64,000 bases of DNA from Blautia sp. (GTDB lineage: Bacteria > Bacillota > Clostridia > Lachnospirales > Lachnospiraceae): the NCBI GenBank assembly GCA_017475035.1, contig JAFVGK010000156.1:49370-113369 (forward strand). The letters are read 5' to 3'. The notes below the pieces were generated by a model, which made no database searches, was not told the DNA's origin, and saw only the letters and a list, made by a program, of their open reading frames with translations. Position 1 is the stretch's first letter. Every line of letters begins with the position of its first letter. The position numbers and the translations under genes are program-made. Positions 1 to 7,900 of the stretch are shown in pieces.

Positions 1-562
1 TGTCCTGAAGGGTATTCTCGCCGGGAACCATGTCATTGCCGCTGTCCGCAAGAGTATTGCCGCCGGAAACACTATCGTTTTTAGTATCCGATAGTATTTC
101 AATCCCTGCGATCACATCCCTTACCGTCGCCCATAAAGCATCATATTCCGCCTTAACGGCCGGATCTTTGGGATACGCCTGGTAATCTGTCGGAAGCTCG
201 GCATAATAATTCATGGCTGTCTCTTCATCAAAACCGATATACACAAAGCTCGGAAGCTGCTCAAAGCTGGTATTAACAGATGCTCCGATGGTAAAAAGCC
301 TGCCTGCTTTAAAACCTTCCTCTGCATATCTGTCGTAGCTGTCTTTATGATAAAAAACCGCTCCATAATCCTCAGCGCTGACAAAAGTATTCTGATACCA
401 TTCTTCATTCAGAGTGACTTTAAGTCCCTGGGTAAAATAATAACTGTAGGTTCCGTCATCATTCATGTAATCATAGTAGTCGGAAAAAGCCCCTGCAAAA
501 ACATTCACAGAAGCAGCAAATGCCAGTAAAACAACGAATAACAAAGCTCTCACCTTATTCAT
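1..562 (-). CDS. Secreted protein of unknown function, C-terminus beyond window
   Basis: The reading frame is open from an ATG at 562-560 to the left edge, so only about 187 N-terminal residues are seen and there is no stop. A good ribosome site (GGAGGAG) precedes the ATG. The first 24 or so residues (MNKVRALLFVV..., ending near VFA-GA) form a signal peptide without a lipobox cysteine, so the protein is probably secreted or wall-associated. The mature part is rich in Tyr and acidic residues (YSYYFTQGLKVTL, FYHKDSY, YIGFDEETAMNYY). The visible end, with many Gly, Asn, Asp and Ser, looks like a linker. I recognise it only as a type of secreted hypothetical protein seen in gut Clostridia and assign no function. 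Confidence 0.8.
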   Translation of the reverse strand, partial: MNKVRALLFVVLLAFAASVNVFAGAFSDYYDYMNDDGTYSYYFTQGLKVTLNEEWYQNTFVSAEDYGAVFYHKDSYDRYAEEGFKAGRLFTIGASVNTSFEQLPSFVYIGFDEETAMNYYAELPTDYQAYPKDPAVKAEYDALWATVRDVIAGIEILSDTKNDSVSGGNTLADSGNDMVPGENTLQD

Positions 563-727
563 TTTATTCTCCTCCTTTTTTCATTCATGACAACTTTTGT
601 TTTGATTACAACTGTAATTGCTCTCATACAGCAGGCGGCATGATTGACCTCTGCCTGTTTAAGATATTTTACATGTTGCCGGAAAATGAGTCAAGAGTCT
701 GTAGGTAATCCTCCTGTGAACCTTTAT

Positions 728-876
728 ACTCCCACGGGAGATGGCTCGGCTGTTATTATTCTGCAGAGCGAATGTGACATCGATCCGGGAGCCTTTGTAA
801 GCCTGGAAGCCGAGCGTCAAGATATCACTAAGATAAGGAATTCTTACTTGCGCATTTTACTACTTACGGATTCTCT
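728..876 (+). repeat. Partial (right-half) copy of palindromic repeat element plus flank
   Basis: This stretch matches the right arm and downstream flank of the full element that follows (1096 to about 1240). It starts at CTCCCACGGGAGATGGCTCG, passes GAGCGAATGTGACATCGATC and GAAGCCGAGCGTCAAGATAT, and continues through ATTCTTACTTGCG. The two stretches are direct repeats about 368 bp apart. No left arm precedes it, so it cannot form the long hairpin by itself. Confidence 0.85.
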
Positions 877-944
877 GATGAGCCGAAATCAGTCTTTCTA
901 AAAAGATGAATAAAAACCAGGAAAATCAGATCAGATATTACTGC

Positions 945-1190
945 ACAGCTCGGCTCATAACTTTGAAGAAAGGCTCCCGGGTCGATGTCACAATGAGCGA
1001 CGCATTAGAAAAATAATAGACGAGACTGAAACCGATGGGAGACTTGAGGTGTGAGGTGGCTCCGGCTCTTCCGGAGACACCTCAGACCTTTAGTCTCCCA
1101 CGGGAGATGGCTCGGCTGTTATTTTTCTGCAGAGCGAATGTGACATTGATCCGGGAGCCTTTGTAAGCCTCGAAGCCGAGCGTCAAGATA
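945..1190 (+). repeat. Full palindromic repeat element (copy 1)
   Basis: A nested palindrome of about 245 nt. The outer arms GCTCGGCT (948-955) and AGCCGAGC (1174-1181) pair. Next, GGCTCCCGGGTCGATGTCACA-like sequence on the left pairs with TGTGACATTGATCCGGGAGCC-like sequence on the right. Then an A/T-rich arm (TTAGAAAAATAATAG with CTGTTATTTTTCTG) and an inner hairpin (GGGAGACT, GAGGTG, CTCCGG, loop CTCTT, CCGGAG, CACCTC, AGTCTCCC) follow. Two other copies in the window carry compensatory changes in these stems. It lies between divergent genes and contains no convincing coding sequence. It may be a structured RNA or a non-autonomous mobile palindrome. Confidence 0.85.
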
Positions 1191-1286
1191 TCGCAAAGAG
1201 ATTCTTACTTGCGTATTTTTACCACTTGCGGGATTCCCTGTCCCGTTTTATAATATAAATTAGGAGATTTTTACGCATATCAGCCC

Positions 1287-1314
1287 TTGACATTGTGCAT
1301 AAATTGTCTAAATA
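1287..1314 (+). promoter_or_regulatory. Sigma-A-type promoter for the 1438 gene
   Basis: TTGACA at 1287-1292 is followed after 16 bp by TAAATA at 1309-1314 (or after 18 bp by AATACT). It lies about 120 bp upstream of the DUF1349 gene and downstream of the palindromic repeat. Confidence 0.55.
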
Positions 1315-1437
1315 CTCTCGGATTGTATCAACTTTAAAAACAATTTGTGCACTGTGCCCTACAACAAGAAAATACAGACAAAAAAGTATATAACGAATGA
1401 ATCCCCACAGCTAAAAAAAAGGAAAGAGGCAAATAAA

Positions 1438-2040
1438 ATGACAGATCAATTCAAATGGATCAGGGAACCTGAAAAATACTCCATTCAATCAGACAGGATA
1501 GAAATCACGACGATGCCCCACACAGATCTGTGGCAGCGGACCTATTATCATTTCCGCAATGACAACGCTCCTGTACTCCAGATGGAAACAGAGGAAAAGT
1601 TTTTTTCATTTATCGTAAAAACGGATTTCACCCAAAGCCATCATCGCTTTGACCAATGTGGAATCGTAATGTACCTTGACAGCGAAAACTGGCTGAAAGG
1701 ATCCGTGGAATACGAAAATGAAACCTTCCAGCACCTTGGCTCCGTGGTGACAAACCATGGTTATTCCGATTGGGCCACAACGGCAATTCCCGCTGATGTC
1801 AAGGTGATGTGGTACCGGTTCAGCCGCAGAGAAGACGACTATTGCATCGAATGCTCTGCCGACGGTGAGAGCTTTTCCCAGATGAGAGTCTGCCATATGT
1901 GGGAAGGGGCAGGAAAAATCAGCTTTGGAATTTATGCCTGCAGCCCGGAGGAGTCCAGCTTTACGGCAGTGTTTACTGATATGAAGCTTACCGAATGCGC
2001 ATGGAAAGCTCATGACGGACAGAAGCCGGATGAGGATTGA
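1438..2040 (+). CDS. DUF1349 family protein (concanavalin A-like fold)
   Basis: This 200-residue cytosolic protein has no signal peptide. The sequence (WIREPEKYSI near the start, FFSFIVKTDF, QCGIVMYLDSENWLKGSVEYE, WYRFSRREDDYCIECSADGESF, GKISFGIYACSP) matches the DUF1349 family. Members adopt a beta-sandwich lectin/glucanase-like fold and are usually named as regulators of enolase or hypothetical proteins. The biochemical role is not established. The ATG at 1438 is chosen over an upstream in-frame ATG at 1345 because it has a purine-rich ribosome site and begins at the conserved part. It heads a co-directional run with the cytidylate kinase-like and MATE genes, which are only 3-20 bp apart. 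Confidence 0.8.
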   Translation: MTDQFKWIREPEKYSIQSDRIEITTMPHTDLWQRTYYHFRNDNAPVLQMETEEKFFSFIVKTDFTQSHHRFDQCGIVMYLDSENWLKGSVEYENETFQHLGSVVTNHGYSDWATTAIPADVKVMWYRFSRREDDYCIECSADGESFSQMRVCHMWEGAGKISFGIYACSPEESSFTAVFTDMKLTECAWKAHDGQKPDED

Positions 2041-2060
2041 GCACAGGGAAAGGAGACTCT

Positions 2061-2717
2061 ATGCGGATTATAACCATCAGCAGGCAATTCGGAAGCGGAG
2101 GCCGTGAGCTTGGCAAAAGGCTTTCCGATCAATTGGGCTGGGATTACTATGATAAGGAAATCATCGAGACGTTGGCAGCCGAACAGGGGATGGATCCGGA
2201 GCATGTCCTGTACACGCTGTCTCATCATGGCTGGCACAATGTTCAGCTGACCTACCGGAACAGCTTTTCGCATCTGGGCTTTGACCACAGTGCCCGTATC
2301 CGGCTGATGATGCGCCAGAAAGATCTGATCCTCAAAATAGCCGAAGCGGGCAATGACTGCGTGATTGTCGGCAGAGACGCGGATGTTATTCTGCATGAAG
2401 AAAACCCGTTCCGTATCTATGTGTGCGCGGATCTGTCTTCCAGACTGGAACGCTGCCTTGCATATGAAAAAAAGAAACCGGAGGAATCCCGCCTTTCGGA
2501 AAAAGAGATCCTGAAGAACATCAAAAGAATTGATAAAAACCGGATCCATATCAGAGAAATTCTGACCGGAAAATCACGGGGAGACAGCAGTATGTTTGAC
2601 CTTACCATCAATGCGGGCAGCTGGGACATCAAGGAGCTTGCAGAAGCGACGGCGGATTTCGCGATGCGGTGGTTTGGAGAGCAAAAAACAGAAGAAACAC
2701 AGAAGGTGAGGCAATAG
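2061..2717 (+). CDS. Cytidylate kinase-like family protein
   Basis: A 218-residue protein starting at an ATG preceded by AAAGGAGA. The N-terminus MRIITISRQFGSGGRELG is the typical glycine-rich nucleotide-binding start of the cytidylate kinase-like family (Pfam Cytidylate_kin2). DYYDKEII and a central VIVGRDADVIL also fit the family. These proteins resemble CMP kinase but the substrate of this clade is usually unproven, and nothing in the sequence decides it. The gene follows the DUF1349 gene by 20 bp and precedes the MATE gene by 3 bp, so the three are probably one transcript. Recurrent pairing with exporters is context only, not evidence of function. Confidence 0.8.
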   Translation: MRIITISRQFGSGGRELGKRLSDQLGWDYYDKEIIETLAAEQGMDPEHVLYTLSHHGWHNVQLTYRNSFSHLGFDHSARIRLMMRQKDLILKIAEAGNDCVIVGRDADVILHEENPFRIYVCADLSSRLERCLAYEKKKPEESRLSEKEILKNIKRIDKNRIHIREILTGKSRGDSSMFDLTINAGSWDIKELAEATADFAMRWFGEQKTEETQKVRQ

Positions 2718-2720
2718 CAG

Positions 2721-4085
2721 ATGGAACGAAAAACAGCCAATAAGGATCTGACTACAGGTATCGTATGGAAGAGGCTGATTCTGTTTTTTCTGCCGATTGC
2801 TGCCGGAACCTGTATCCAACAGCTTTACAATGCCGTGGACGGGCTGATTGTCGGCCGTTTTGTCGGGACCGCTGCGCTGGCAAGCGTGGGCGGAAGCTCC
2901 GCCCAGATCATTAATCTTCTGATCGGCTTTTTTGTAGCCACCACAGCCGGGGCGTCGGTTGTCATCGCCCAGATATACGGAGCCGGACGTGCCGAAGACG
3001 TGAGAAACGCAGCGGGAAACGCGCTGGCGGTTTTTGCCGTTCTTGGGTTTATCCTGATGGGGATCGGTCTGATCGCGTCGCCGGCGATGCTTCATCTGTT
3101 AAAAACGCCGGAAGACACCATTGCGGGTTCCACGCTGTATCTGCGGATTTATTTCCTTGGGGTTCCCGCTATCCTGCTTTTAAATATGGAATCGAATATG
3201 CTCCGTTCCGTAGGGGATTCCTTCAGTCCCTTCCTGTATATGATTATAGGGTGCGGAGTGAACATTCTGCTGGATGTGGTTTTTGTAGTTGTTTTCCACT
3301 GGGGAATAGCCGGAGTGGCGGCGGCGACGGTGGCAGCCCAGCTGATCAACATGGGACTGTTGACCTATAAGCTGACTCACACAAAAGAAGCCTATCAGCT
3401 GAGCTTTAGGGAACTAAAGCTGCGGGGCGTTTATCTTTCCAACATGTTCCGCTTAGGATTCCCGGCAGGATTGCAGAACTCCATGTATGCGGTTTCCAAT
3501 CTGATCATCCAGGTCGGCGTCAATTCCCTGGGTACGGTGGTGGTCGCTTCCTGGGCAATGACATCTAAAACAGACGGTATCTTCTGGGCCGTAAGCAATG
3601 CTCTGGGGACCGCGATCACCAGCTTTGTAGGCCAGAATCTGGGAGCAGGAAAACAGGACCGCATGAAAGACTGCGTAAAACAGGGAATGATCCTGGCATT
3701 GAGTATTACGATAGGAATCAGCATCCTGATTATGCTTGCCGCAAAAACACTGCTGTCTGTTCTGACCAGGGATCCCGACGTCATCCGCACCACCTACGAG
3801 ATGATGACGTATTTTGTGCCGTTTTATTTTACCTGGGCCGTGATCGAGGTTCTTTCTGCCGTCCTGCGCGGGGCTGGGGACGCCGTTCGTCCGGTCGTGA
3901 TTATCGGCTTCGGTATCTGTCTGCTTCGTATTGTCTGGATCTTTACGGTCTTCGCAAGATTCCATACGCTTCCTGTCCTGTGTTACAGCTATGCTGTTTC
4001 GTGGTTTACTACGGCAGTGGCGATGGCAGTATACTTCCGGAAAGGAACATGGCTGGATCATGGACGGAGGATTCTTGATAAGTAG
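2721..4085 (+). CDS. MATE family multidrug/cation antiporter
   Basis: A 454-residue polytopic membrane protein with the repeat structure of the MATE family (NorM/DinF type), which exports drugs or metabolites in exchange for Na+ or H+. Family signatures visible are LFFLPIAAGTCIQQLYNAVDGLIVGRFVG near residues 15-45 and the matching second-half segment GLQNSMYAVSNLIIQVGVNSLG around 255-275, with about twelve hydrophobic helices. Start chosen at 2721, with AAGGTGAGG upstream. It is last in the DUF1349/kinase operon. Two further MATE genes and one MATE fragment occur in this window. The substrate cannot be read from sequence. Confidence 0.92.
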   Translation: MERKTANKDLTTGIVWKRLILFFLPIAAGTCIQQLYNAVDGLIVGRFVGTAALASVGGSSAQIINLLIGFFVATTAGASVVIAQIYGAGRAEDVRNAAGNALAVFAVLGFILMGIGLIASPAMLHLLKTPEDTIAGSTLYLRIYFLGVPAILLLNMESNMLRSVGDSFSPFLYMIIGCGVNILLDVVFVVVFHWGIAGVAAATVAAQLINMGLLTYKLTHTKEAYQLSFRELKLRGVYLSNMFRLGFPAGLQNSMYAVSNLIIQVGVNSLGTVVVASWAMTSKTDGIFWAVSNALGTAITSFVGQNLGAGKQDRMKDCVKQGMILALSITIGISILIMLAAKTLLSVLTRDPDVIRTTYEMMTYFVPFYFTWAVIEVLSAVLRGAGDAVRPVVIIGFGICLLRIVWIFTVFARFHTLPVLCYSYAVSWFTTAVAMAVYFRKGTWLDHGRRILDK

Positions 4086-4125
4086 GGCAGAAGAAAAGCG
4101 TGAAGAAGTATTGTTATAAACAAAA

Positions 4126-4177
4126 TTGTCAACATAAGACATTGCGTAAACGAACAAAATTGCTTTATGGGAGGAGG
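4126..4177 (+). repeat. Shine-Dalgarno repeat element, degenerate copy (H)
   Basis: This leader carries GTCAACATAAG and TTGCTTTATGGGAGGAGG, the 3' part of the dispersed element best seen at 29815 and 18465. The 5' hairpin is absent. Its AGGAGG is the ribosome site of the gene starting at 4191. Confidence 0.5.
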
Positions 4178-4190
4178 CTGAAGCGGCTGT

Positions 4191-4805
4191 ATGAACACAC
4201 AATTTTTCGTAGAAGCTTTTGGTTATCTTGGATCGCTCCTGGTGGTTGTTTCCATGTTGATGAGCTCGGTGATCCGGCTGAGGATCATCAACATGATTGG
4301 AAGCGTGATTTTCGCAATCTATGCGCTGATCATCAAATCGTACCCGACAGCTTTGATGAATTTCTTTCTGGTAGGAATCAATATTTATCATCTGATGCGT
4401 CTGAGAAACACGGAAAAACATTATGATCTGATTGAAGACTCCGCTGACGGAGGATATTTCAATTACCTGCTGCGGTTTTACAGGGAAGACATCGCGAACT
4501 TTTTCCCTGATTTTTCCGCAAAGAATTTAAACGCCGGAAACAATCGTGTCTTTGTGGTTTGCTGTGACCAGGAGGCAGCCGGCGTTCTGGCTGGTACGCA
4601 GGACAAAGAGAAGCTGGAAGTCCTGCTGGATTATTCCACCCCTGTGTACCGGGACTGCTCCGTAGGCGCTTATCTGTATGGAAGACTGCCTGAATATGGA
4701 ATCAGAGACCTCACGTACAGGGGGAATAATGCTGAACATATGGCATATCTTACGAAGATGGGGTTCGAAAAAACGGAGGATGGTACTTTCCATAAAGCAT
4801 TGTGA
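4191..4805 (+). CDS. YgjV-like membrane protein with GNAT-like C-terminal half
   Basis: A 204-residue protein. Residues 1-75 hold about three hydrophobic helices (VEAFGYLGSLLVVVSMLMSS, NMIGSVIFAIYALII, ALMNFFLVGINIYHL), like the Imp-YgjV inner-membrane family. The soluble remainder ends in HMAYLTKMGFEKTEDGTFHKAL, which resembles the last strands of GNAT acyltransferases, so a membrane-anchored acetyltransferase-like domain is possible. The acetyl-CoA loop is not clearly visible. The gene is preceded by a degenerate Shine-Dalgarno repeat. A perfect 8-bp inverted repeat (CATTGTGA/TCACAATG, 4798-4817) overlaps its stop codon. Confidence 0.7.
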   Translation: MNTQFFVEAFGYLGSLLVVVSMLMSSVIRLRIINMIGSVIFAIYALIIKSYPTALMNFFLVGINIYHLMRLRNTEKHYDLIEDSADGGYFNYLLRFYREDIANFFPDFSAKNLNAGNNRVFVVCCDQEAAGVLAGTQDKEKLEVLLDYSTPVYRDCSVGAYLYGRLPEYGIRDLTYRGNNAEHMAYLTKMGFEKTEDGTFHKAL

Positions 4806-4817
4806 TGATTCACAATG
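4798..4817. repeat. Perfect 8-bp inverted repeat at gene end
   Basis: CATTGTGA (4798-4805), a 4-nt loop, then TCACAATG (4810-4817). It overlaps the stop codon of the YgjV-like gene and lies 146 bp upstream of the RND gene. There is no T-run, so it is not a terminator. It could be an operator for the RND gene. Confidence 0.4.
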
Positions 4818-4962
4818 GAGCCCACGTGTTTTTCCCTTCATGAGCTGTAAACAGAATCATGTCTGGCGGATCAGCTTATGGTTGAAGGTAAAATGGGGTT
4901 CAGGAGTATCGGGTAAAGGATCAGTGGGATAATAGGAAACGGATTTTCATTTGGAGTTTTCT

Positions 4963-7900
4963 ATGTTAGAGAAATTAAGTGTAACGAAACCATATACGAT
5001 TTTAGTGGCGGTAATTGCGGCAATTGCATTGGGCGTTGTTTCTTTAATGAATATGTCTCTTGATCTTTTGCCGAATCTGAGCCTTCCCTATCTGGTTGTG
5101 GTCACAGCCTATCCGGGAGCCAGTCCGGAAAAAGTTGAATCGGAAATCTGCATTCCTATGGAGCAAAGCCTTGGGACAATTTCCGGCGTCAAGGAGGTGC
5201 AGTCAACCTGTTCGGAAAATTTCGGGATGATTCAGCTGGAATTTGAAGAGGGAACCAATATCGACAGCGCGATGGTAAAGGTTTCCGGAGCCTTAGGCAA
5301 TCTGGAGGGAAGCCTGCCTGATGAATGCCAGACTCCGAATATCATGGAAATCAGTATGGATATGCTGGCTTCCATGTATGTTGCTGTGAGCAAGGAGAAC
5401 GCAGATGTCTATGAGCTGACAGATTATGTAAAGAACGACCTGATTCCTTATCTGGAAAGAAAAGGGCAGGTTGCTACCATCAATTCGACAGGACTGGTGG
5501 AAAAAACGATCCAGGTTGATCTTAATAAGGAGAAAATAGATGAATTAAATGGACGGATTCTGGAAAAAACGAACAAAGCCTTGTCAGATGCCGCGGCTGA
5601 GCTGGAAAAAGCAAGAAGGCAGGTCAAAGATGCGCAGGATTTGCTGGACAGTCAGGAGAAGCAGTTTGGCTCTTTGGTTTCCTCCGGGATCTTTGGGCAG
5701 GCGTCGGAAGCTTTAGTGAAAGAAATTCCTAATGTACAGGCAATGATTCAGGTGATGTCAGACCGCCTCTGGGAGATTCAGAACGGAATCTATCAGGCTG
5801 CCGGCCAGGCTGCCAATATGCAGAACGATCTCAGCCAGTCTGCTCAGAGGCAGAATATCGCCATTGACAATGTGAATAAGGCTGCTTTTGCCGTTGATGA
5901 AGCCAGGCAGTCCTACACAATCGCGCGGGAGGATTATTTAGCGGCGCTTGCTTCCTCGGCACAGAACTGGAACAATCCGGAATCCTGGGCAGTTTCTCCG
6001 GGTGAGGAAGCGGATTTATTTACCAGTGACGATGTGCCGGCGGAACTGTATTTCGGTTCGGAGGTGTCTGAGAATGAAATACCGGAACCAGATTACACAG
6101 AAGGTACGGGTTTTGCTTCGACATTTACTTCCGAAGAAATTGACATAAAAAGACAGATTATGGAGGAAGCGGAGGCCGTCCTGGCGGATGCGCAGAGGAT
6201 GCTTGAGATGGCAAACGCAGAGCTGGCACAGGTAATGGGGAACGCAAATATCTCTGCGCCTGACAGCACAGCAGGTTTATCTTCCGGAACGGGTGATTTT
6301 ACTTCGGATCGTACGGCAAGACTGGAGGAGCTGATCGAAGAACTGGGAGAAATCCAGAATCTTTTCAATTCCGTCACCGTGACAGATATCGTCTCCGGCA
6401 TTACGCGGCTTGCTTCCCTGCGGCCCAGGATTGAAGCGGTTCTGGCATCTGTGAAGACATGGGATGTCGCCGGCGCGCTCTCTGGCGCTGTAGCGAATGC
6501 AGATGCGAGTCTGATCTCTCTGTCCCAAAGCGTAAATCAACTGCCGGAATTGCTGGGAGGGCTGGAAACCGCGTATGCGGCTCTGACCCAGGGGCAGCTG
6601 GATGCAGCGATGCAGTTTACGCTTGCTTCCATAGCCCTGTCTACCGCAGACACACAGCTGGTGCAGGCTCAGTCGCAGTATGACAGTACCAGGGATCAGG
6701 TGCTTAAGAGCGCGAACATGGACGCCCTTCTCAGCGCTTCCACGCTTTCCCAGATGATTTATGCCCAGAACTTTTCGATGCCTGCCGGTTATGTAGATGA
6801 TGAAGAGGACAATTCCTGGCTTTTAAAGGTTGGCGATGAATATGAAAGCACAGAAGAATTAGCCCAGACATTGCTGGCAGAGATCGACGGGATCGGATCC
6901 ATCCGCCTGAGCGACATAGCGGACGTTACGATGATTGACAACGCGGGAGACAGTTTTTGCCGCCTCAATGGCGAGCATGCGATATTGCTCAGTATTTTTA
7001 AAAGCCCGGCGGCAGGCACAAACCAGGTGGGTCATGAGATGGAGGCCGCTTTTAAAGAGCTGGAGGCCAGAGACCCGGGTGTCCACATCGTGAGTCTGAT
7101 GAATCAGGGCAGCTATATTGACCTGATCATAAGTGATATTGCAAAAAGCATGCTCAGCGGGGCGGCGCTTGCATTTCTGGTTCTGATTCTTTTTCTCAGG
7201 AATGTCCGGCCGACCCTGCTGGTAGCCCTGAGCATCCCCTTGTCTTTGATGATAGCCCTGGTTATGATGTATTTTTCGGGACTGTCGTTGAATATCATGA
7301 CCCTTGCAGGACTTGCTTTGGGCATCGGCATGCTTGTGGACAATTCGATTGTCGTCATGGAAAATATGTTCCGCCTCAGATCTGTCGGAGTGGACGCTCC
7401 ACGGGCCGCGGTGCAGGGAGCCAGGCAGGTTTCCGGATCTATCATCGCTTCTACTCTGACCACGATCTGCGTATTTCTGCCTCTGGTTTTTACAGAAGGT
7501 ATGGTACACGAACTGCTGGTGCCGATGGGACTGTCGATCGGCTTCTGCCTCCTTGCTTCCCTGATCACGGCTATGACGGTCGTTCCGGCTGCGGGAAGTA
7601 CGATCCTGAAAAAACAGAAACAGCGAAAACAAAAAGGAAAATCCCGGATCCTGAAAATATATGAGCGGACATTGAGCTTTTGTCTGAAACGGAAATTTCT
7701 GATTCTTGCTCTTGCGATCGGTCTTTTGCTCTTTTGCTTTGCAAAAGTCCTTCAGATGGGAATCGTAATCCTTCCTTCCATGCAAAGCAACCAGCTTCAG
7801 GTGTCTGTCGTGACCTCTGAGGAGGACACAAAGGCGCAGTCTCATGAAAAGGCTTCCCGGGTTCTGGAAGCAATCCTGGAAGTGGAAGGAATTGTTGATA

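Noticed and set aside
675-715. Further copy of the Shine-Dalgarno repeat (GCCGGAAAATGAGTCAAGAG)
   Set aside because: Only a short vague match and no gene start after it.
644-901. 85-residue open frame over the first repeat
   Set aside because: It reads through the right half of the palindrome and has no ribosome site or family resemblance.
945-1190. The palindrome as an ordinary transcription terminator
   Set aside because: It is much too long, lacks a following T-run and lies between divergent genes at the first locus.
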